Positions 58,319-64,000 of a stretch of 64,000 nt of DNA are shown in pieces. The DNA comes from Nereocystis luetkeana (lineage: Eukaryota > Sar > Phaeophyceae > Laminariales > Laminariaceae), in contig JARUPZ010000030.1 in assembly GCA_031213475.1 (NCBI GenBank), forward strand, positions 5,015,661 through 5,079,660, in the 5' to 3' direction. Under the pieces are notes generated by a model. It was not told where the DNA came from. It worked only from the letters and a program-made list of their open reading frames with translations, and ran no database searches. Both the position numbers and the translations under genes were made by a program. How positions within the stretch are numbered: the stretch's first letter is position 1; every line of letters starts with the position of its first letter.

Positions 58319-61300
58319 TCATAACTCAGCGCCTGACCCGTGCGGGTCGATGTCCGATTCCCTATCCGTGGTAGGTTTTACAAGCTCTGCTGCGCCCAAA
58401 TCGGACCGCAGAGCTCGCGCTACCCCGAGAGCGGCGTTCTTTGCGGCGATGGCAGAAATTTCCTGCGAAAAAAACGCAACGGCGTGAAGGGAAATAGCAG
58501 CAAGGGCCACTCAAAGTTAGCGCACCCCCTGGCTGTCGGGTTTGTCATCAGGGCCTCGAGCGACTCTGTGGCTTTCGTTCGAGTCGTCGTCTGAAAACTT
58601 CTGAAAAAAAGGGGGTTTCCATCGCCAGCGAGGCGGGAATGACCCAGGTGCGCACGTGCTTCTAGTTCGCGCCTATGCCACTGCTAGAAGGGTGGAGCAG
58701 TTTCCTCCTGGCATATACCCGTCGTAGTATAGTCGGTTGCCTGATGAGAAATCGCGAAGACAACATCGCACTCTACCATGAAGCTGAGCTGTTGCAGAAG
58801 CTACAGTATTTTACCTTGGAATTTTCATCTCGGAGGTGCGTTCACACCAGTGCACCTGTTGCCCCGAGAAAGCACATTCCCCGATAAAAGGTCATCCAAT
58901 GACGGAGGCGTGACGATGGTCCCGCCGCCAAAATAGGCGAAACAAACCCTGAAGTCTACTCCTCCCGCCCCCCCCCCCCCCCCCCCGTATCCTACCTCCT
59001 CCCCGTTCAGCTTTCTCGTTTGTGAGAGCTGTACAGGCCTCGGCCTAGCTCCCGTAAACTGATTAAAGTGTACTTGACTTCAAATAATAACCCTATAAAT
59101 AGCTCTAACCCCGGCCGCTTGGGAAAATTATCTGAATAAAAATGTAATGAGGGTTTTATGCGGATTATCAATAATTTTGGTCCAAGCTGGGCCGAGGCGT
59201 AAACACCAATACTGTCGTTTGCCTTAGCGTGGACTGCTTAGGAAATGGTTCCCTGCGATGACGGGCTCACCATCGCGCTCACGCCTTCCTCCAACGACGA
59301 TACGTACCACACCGGGTGTCCCACGAACAGCACGGCGGGCGAAAAGGCCTGCGCGGGAACAGAGAGCGGTTGCAGTACCGCCGAGGCCAAAGGAGACGCG
59401 TGGTCAGATTTGATTGAAGGGCGCTGAGTTTGTATTGGCTGTTGTGGGTGACGGACGGAGGGGGGGGGGGTACATTCTCCTCGCGATCAGGCAGAAGCAG
59501 AACGCCGCACGCAGGCAATGACACCCCACGACGATCAGGGGGCAAGGTTGGTAGGAAGCGAATCGACACGGCAAAACAACGAAACATCCGAAACTGAACC
59601 AAAACGGAAAGAACGAAATGACGAGAAAAAAACGGAAAATCGGAAAATCGGAAAATCGGAAAATCGAAAAATCTAAAATACCGACATTTCGAAAGGCAGC
59701 AAAGAAAGAGGGCCACCCTCCCTATTCTCGCTTGGGCATGCCAATGACCGGGAGGCCGCGATAATTCGAAGTTTACCTCCCTAGGCGTAAGAACGGGGTA
59801 CGCACGCCACTCGCGATGGTGCAAGATCTCCCAAGACCCTTGGACAAACAGCGAGTCCAGCAATCCCGTCCACAGCTCTTGCCTGCGGCGAGGGCAGACG
59901 CGGTTAGAAAGCTACCGACAGCAGTGCTGAAACTGCAGGAACGAGGACGACGGTGCCGAGTGAGCCTGGCGCACTGACGCTGTGTGCGACTGCAAGCGCC
60001 TGAGGGTGGTTCTTACAGAGTTCCCGTCTCATGCAAACGCGAACAATAACTGCGGTGTACTTCAGAAGAGCACGTGTCAAACAGACTGGGTCCGGCCACT
60101 GTCACTTCCCTTCTCCTAGCACCGCGGAAAGCATGCACCCACACCCAACTAGACCGCGCACAACCCTTGAACCGAGCACCTCGAAAATATCTTGTAGACA
60201 CCAAGGCCGTCAGAGGAATCGTTAACCCAGGCGTGCAGCGCCAGCGACGAGAAGGCCAGGCCGGCCGCCGTTTCCGTTAGCAGCACGCTAGCCGGCACCG
60301 TCTGGGACGGCTTGAGGCCAAAGTAGGCGCGATCAACCACGCCGCGCACGATGGTGGTGTGCACTTCTTGGTACTTTATGGTGGACAATGGTTGTTGAAG
60401 ATTCTTGCTCTTTCCGTCCTGAGCACTCCAGAGGGAGCAAGCAGCACGCGGCGGGGTTGGGGGTACGCAATGGACGGCTCGCTTTGCTACCTCAAGAGGC
60501 CAGCGTGCGCCAATGAAACACCCAGCGTGGTCATGTTAGATATACATCACAACCACTGAGCTTGCAGCCAGCGCTGACTACTATGATAGCTCAGTTGGTA
60601 TGATGTACTAAAACAAAACACTATTACGGGGGGCCATAGTTAATAGGACCAAATATTGTTAGTAAAAATTCTTGAATATATAGGTTTTTATCTAGACCAC
60701 AGATCCTATTAACTACGGCCCCCCGTAATAGTTGCCTACTATTACGGGGGACCATAGTAAATAGGACCAAATATTGCTAGTAAAAGTAGGGAAATAGATA
60801 GGTTTTTGTGTGTACCGTAGGTCGTATTAATTATGGTCCCCCGTAATAGCTCAGTGGGATATGGTGTATTGAAACAAGAGCACTGTTCTTAATACACTGA
60901 TATGTCCTGCCCCGACAACAATCATCGGATCGCTGTTGCTGCCAGGTAAAGGTACGACACCAGCTTCTTACCTCCCCCCGCACATCCAGTGCAATGCCTG
61001 CTAGTCCAAGCGGCGCCGCAATCACGACAGCGTCAAACGTCCCCAGCTTGTCTTGGGCACCGCCGATGAGTGAGTAGCCGGCCTTAGCGCTCCCGACAAC
61101 TCCGGTGACGCGAGTCTCTAGCCGGACTTCGGTTGCGGATGCTTTGAGGAGTTCCTGATCACAAAGGTTAAGGAAAAATAGCACAAAGCGGGCGCCAAAC
61201 ACGTCACCCTCACGAGGCTTGCCCGCCCAGAATAGTCAAGGGCGCGTAAGAGTACGCAGCGCGGCCAAAGCTTGCACCTACTCCCCCGCACACCCATACT

Positions 61301-63903
61301 CCGCCTAGTATTTCAAGGCAATGCTAATATGAACTACAGTATAAATGACTACGAGTATCGCCGGAGGATGGCAAACCAATAGCGATGCCTCTATAGGCCA
61401 CTCTTTGATAACCGCTTTTGGAACGATATCAGCACTCATAAGTCCCACTCGCATTCTCCTGAATTTTCGTCCCAATCGCTGTTGACTCTTGTACTGCTGC
61501 GAACCTAATTCGACTCTACGTTAAGTAGCCAGTCTGAAACAACGTGGGTTTTGCGACGGGGAAAGCCCTGTATCCATCTCAGATGGACCCTTGTTCGAAA
61601 CCTTCAATTGTAACGCCAGCTATGTTTGCTGGGTTAAGGGGGCGACCGTTCGCACCTCTGACAGTCGTGAATTTCCCCCTTCAACCTTGAACAGATCTCC
61701 GGTCACCGCTGGACAGAGGCTCACCACTCCCGCGAGCGCGTTAAGACCGTTATCCTGGAGTTTCAATTCCGAAATGCCAACAAAACGGTGGCCATATAGA
61801 GCGGGGGGCAGGAGAGCGGGGGGGGAAAGGAGCAAAGGAGTTTGTGGTGCAAGCCGAGGACATGGTTTTGCTGGCCACAAGGGGGAAGGGTGTGTGTGTC
61901 ACCTGCTGAACTATGCGATGGGCGGCGAAACCTGTCGGGGTCGGGCGCGTGAAAGGGTTCAGGCGCACTCTTGTCAGGTTCAGTCAGAGGGGTCCCGACA
62001 AAGCGGGTGGTATGTCCCACCGCCGGATGCATCATAGGAGGAACTTCTGACAGAGGGGGGTGCCGGTGACGTAGTACGGAGCGTTCTGTAACGCAGCACC
62101 TGTTTCGCCACCGCAGCGGGTGCTATGATAAGACGGTCGACACCGAGCCACACCTCGCGCTTCGACCGATGAGGCTCTCCGACGTCTCCCGTGTGGAGCA
62201 ACCGTTCAGCGCTGACGAAACATCGTGCCGGTTACATCGTGAGGAACGTGAATACAACGTAACGGCATGCCCCCTGCACTTTTTGCGGGGGATAATGCGT
62301 TCGGTGCGGCGAACACCAGCAAGGGTACCGGTACCACTTCAAATCTCCATAACCGACCACATCAATCGAATATGGACCTGACAAAGACGAAAAGGCCATC
62401 TTCTTTAGAAGGAAAACCCTATTTTCCCCTCGGGGAGTCCTTCAAATTTTTCCTTCTCGCCCCGTTATTCTGGTTTGGGGAAACGCTATTCCCTGCGCCT
62501 CGGTGCGTCTATCGTAACATGGCCAACACTTTTTACGAGTAGCTCGCGTCAAAACCTCAAATTTAGTAGGGGATCTCGACTTCAAGAAAGTGCCCAGCAT
62601 ACCAGAACCTTGCGAGTAGGGGGAAGGCAATACAGGATCGGTCCTTTGGCGAGAGGAGTGAATAGGTCGCCCACCTGATTGTAGTTAACTCTGTTGGCGG
62701 CGTGCGCGAGCTCGCTCTCCACCAGCGACCCTCTCCGGCCGACTCGGTCCTCAAAGTGGTCCGCGATCGTCATACGAGAGAGATCGAGAAGGCCGACCTC
62801 GCCTGAAAACGCGCCGGCGTCCAAGTTAGCGGTCTGTTTTGCACAGGTGGCCAGGGGCAATGAGGCAGGAATAACCAAAGGCTGACCGTTGAATGTCGCC
62901 GTCATCAGCAACGGCGGCGTTTAGTTTTTTGAGAGTTTCGACGGCGTTCTCAATATACTCGTGTGTCCACCCGCTCTAAGCGAGCAACCGGCTTTGCTCG
63001 TTGCAGGTGGTATAGTCTGTAAGCCAATCCAAAGACATGCGATGTATCTCTTCACTCGGACTCTCTGCGCACACCACCTGCCGCCCGCCCACCCCCCGCT
63101 TTGCGACGCAGACAGACAGACAGACCGTGAAATTCACGTCATGCGTCGCATCAGCGTTAGGGACCACAGTGTTTACAGAAGCGGCAAACTATTCTATCAG
63201 TGCGTCAAATTCTCGAGTGCGCTCGGCCTATACCGCCGTTGCTCCTGGACGTTACCGCCGTCCACGGTGCAGTAACGCCTGCCCCGACTCACTCCACAAA
63301 TCTTCTGGCGTGTCGAACACCCTCCCGTCAGCCTGAAGGTCGTATATCCGGTCGAACTTCGCCAGCGCGTCATAAACCATGGATCTCAGCGTCAGCAGTG
63401 ACCTGAACAAGGAACGAAAACGGACCGCACACGTTGTGTTAGACGTCAAATCCGCCGCCGCCAGCGAAGGCCATGAAGGTCGATCAAAAAGCCGAAAAAT
63501 CATTCCCGTGACCTATGCTGTGCCACTCATTCGGTCAACGATCGCTGCTGCATCGCTCAACGTACTGCTTTTTTTAAACGCAGCTACGCGGGGGGTGAAA
63601 ACCGGGCGCAGGCTGCCATGCCAAATGCGGGCGAAAAATACGCCCCAAAGCTACTGTATCACATAATCTCATATGCGCTTACATTCCGTATCGCCACGCC
63701 ATCCGCATCAGGTTGGCGACACCCCTCTCCGTCGTCGTGAGCACGAACCGCTCGCCGTCCCATAGCCCCGTTTGGGGTCCCTCCTGCTTTGCGGCGTCGA
63801 CCCGTTTGAGGCCGACGCGCTCGGTCAAGTTGAAGAGATGGGCGTTGCCGGTGTAGATCACGGATGCGCCTGTCTCTAAAATCCGCCCGTCGTACACGAA
63901 GTG
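58319..63903 (-). CDS. PCYOX1: Prenylcysteine oxidase (farnesylcysteine lyase family), 3' nine exons; 5' end beyond right edge
   Basis: FAD-dependent thioether oxidase that breaks down prenylcysteines released from prenylated proteins; animal relatives are lysosomal. Exons joined in phase: 63903-63683, 63402-63293, 62802-62675, 61754-61656, 61154-60972, 60373-60180, 59882-59777, 59348-59271, 58462-58319 (TGA). Landmarks: VYDGRILETGASVIYTGN, FDRIYDLQADGRVFDTPEDLW, ELAHAANRVNYNQ then DNGLNALAGVVSL (cf. RVNYGQ...NGFVGAVSL of the animal enzyme), LFKVEGGNSRL, TFDAVVIAAPLGLAG, EVHTTIVRGVVDRAYFG, EWRAYPVLTP, LFVGHPVWYVSSLEEGVSAM and EISAIAAKNAALGVARAL. The N-terminal FAD-binding GxGxxG region must lie right of base 64,000. 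The symbol is by family resemblance. Confidence 0.92.
60622..60730 (+). mobile_element. MITE-1 copy 5 (prenylcysteine oxidase intron)
   Basis: 109 bp: TATTACGGGGGGCCATAGTT to AACTACGGCCCCCCGTAATA. Paired changes in both arms (GGCC for GACC) keep the hairpin. It lies in the intron between exons 60972 and 60373. Confidence 0.93.
60740..60848 (+). mobile_element. MITE-1 copy 6, adjacent to copy 5
   Basis: 109 bp, same orientation, separated from copy 5 by 9 bp. Related tRNA-like words (TAGCTCAGTTGGTAT and TAGCTCAGTGGGATAT) flank the pair at 60,590 and 60,847. Confidence 0.93.
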
Positions 63904-63924
63904 CTATTTCACACATAGCGGCAC

Positions 63925-64000
63925 CGAGGGAGGGGGGGGGGGGGGGGGGTTCTCGATATCATGCATGGCCGTAGTCGTATGGCCATAGACCCTAGCATCC
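63925..64000 (-). repeat. Poly-C-ended dispersed repeat, copy at right edge
   Basis: Minus-strand copy: GGATGCTAGGGTCTATGGCC, CATGCATGA, then an 18 bp C run. It is the same family as 35.36-35.89 kb and 6.51-6.75 kb, and the C run lies about 28 nt upstream of the acceptor at 63903. Confidence 0.8.

Noticed and set aside
60585-60612. Possible tRNA gene starting TAGCTCAGTTGGTA
   Set aside because: Only a D-arm-like stretch; MITE-1 copies follow at once and no 3' half exists nearby.
1-64000. CRISPR arrays, bacterial operons, riboswitches or prophage genes
   Set aside because: No regularly spaced repeats with unique spacers and no prokaryotic gene organisation; spliced genes and LINEs show a eukaryotic chromosome.

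Overview
This is a eukaryotic nuclear window. It has spliced genes with long introns and GT-AG junctions that I could join in phase, nuclear-type tRNA genes, non-LTR retrotransposons and several families of short inverted-repeat elements. GC-rich coding exons, abundant C/G homopolymer tracts, many short exons and heavy repeat content would suit a stramenopile such as a brown alga. That placement is inference; nothing in the window names the organism.

Layout. (1) About 1-17,686, minus strand: the 5' three quarters of REV3, the catalytic subunit of DNA polymerase zeta. I recognise seventeen exons; the gene leaves the left edge just after polymerase motif A. (2) 17,687-17,900: a short head-to-head intergenic region, presumably a shared promoter. 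(3) 17,901-25,583, plus strand: a complete seven-exon NOC3 gene (nucleolar complex protein 3, 60S ribosome biogenesis). (4) About 25.6-58.3 kb: a 33 kb gene-poor block built of nested mobile DNA. It holds five copies of one RTE-like LINE (one nearly full length), a decayed second LINE, three MITE families, a SINE-like repeat, a tandem 0.5 kb repeat, a 0.9 kb inverted-repeat element, two identical tRNA-Leu(CAG) genes and two possible Ser-rich protein genes. (5) 58,319-63,903, minus strand: the 3' nine exons of a prenylcysteine oxidase gene whose first exons lie beyond the right edge.

The most interesting signal is at the smallest scale. The palindrome TACC(A/T)GGTA occurs exactly 20 times, against roughly 0.5 expected. 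Where sister repeat copies can be compared (three cases), it is an insertion at a TA present in the sister. A second palindrome, TATTAATA, occurs at least 9 times, and one copy is a clean 6 bp insertion. Both look like excision scars of TA-targeting (mariner-type) elements. TATTAATA is the scar expected from the six-copy MITE-1 family seen here (ends TTA...TAA flanked by TA). TACCWGGTA would be the scar of an element with CCA...TGG ends that I do not see in the window. A TTAA to TTAATTAA duplication that frameshifts the best LINE copy suggests a third, TTAA-specific activity. Other points: a PABP-binding (PAM2-like) motif near the start of the LINE open frame, and a dispersed repeat whose terminal poly-C lies just upstream of splice acceptors in two different genes.

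The three genes are not an operon or a pathway. REV3 and NOC3 share a promoter region only. Most other open frames in the window are chance frames in introns, low-complexity DNA or transposon antisense.
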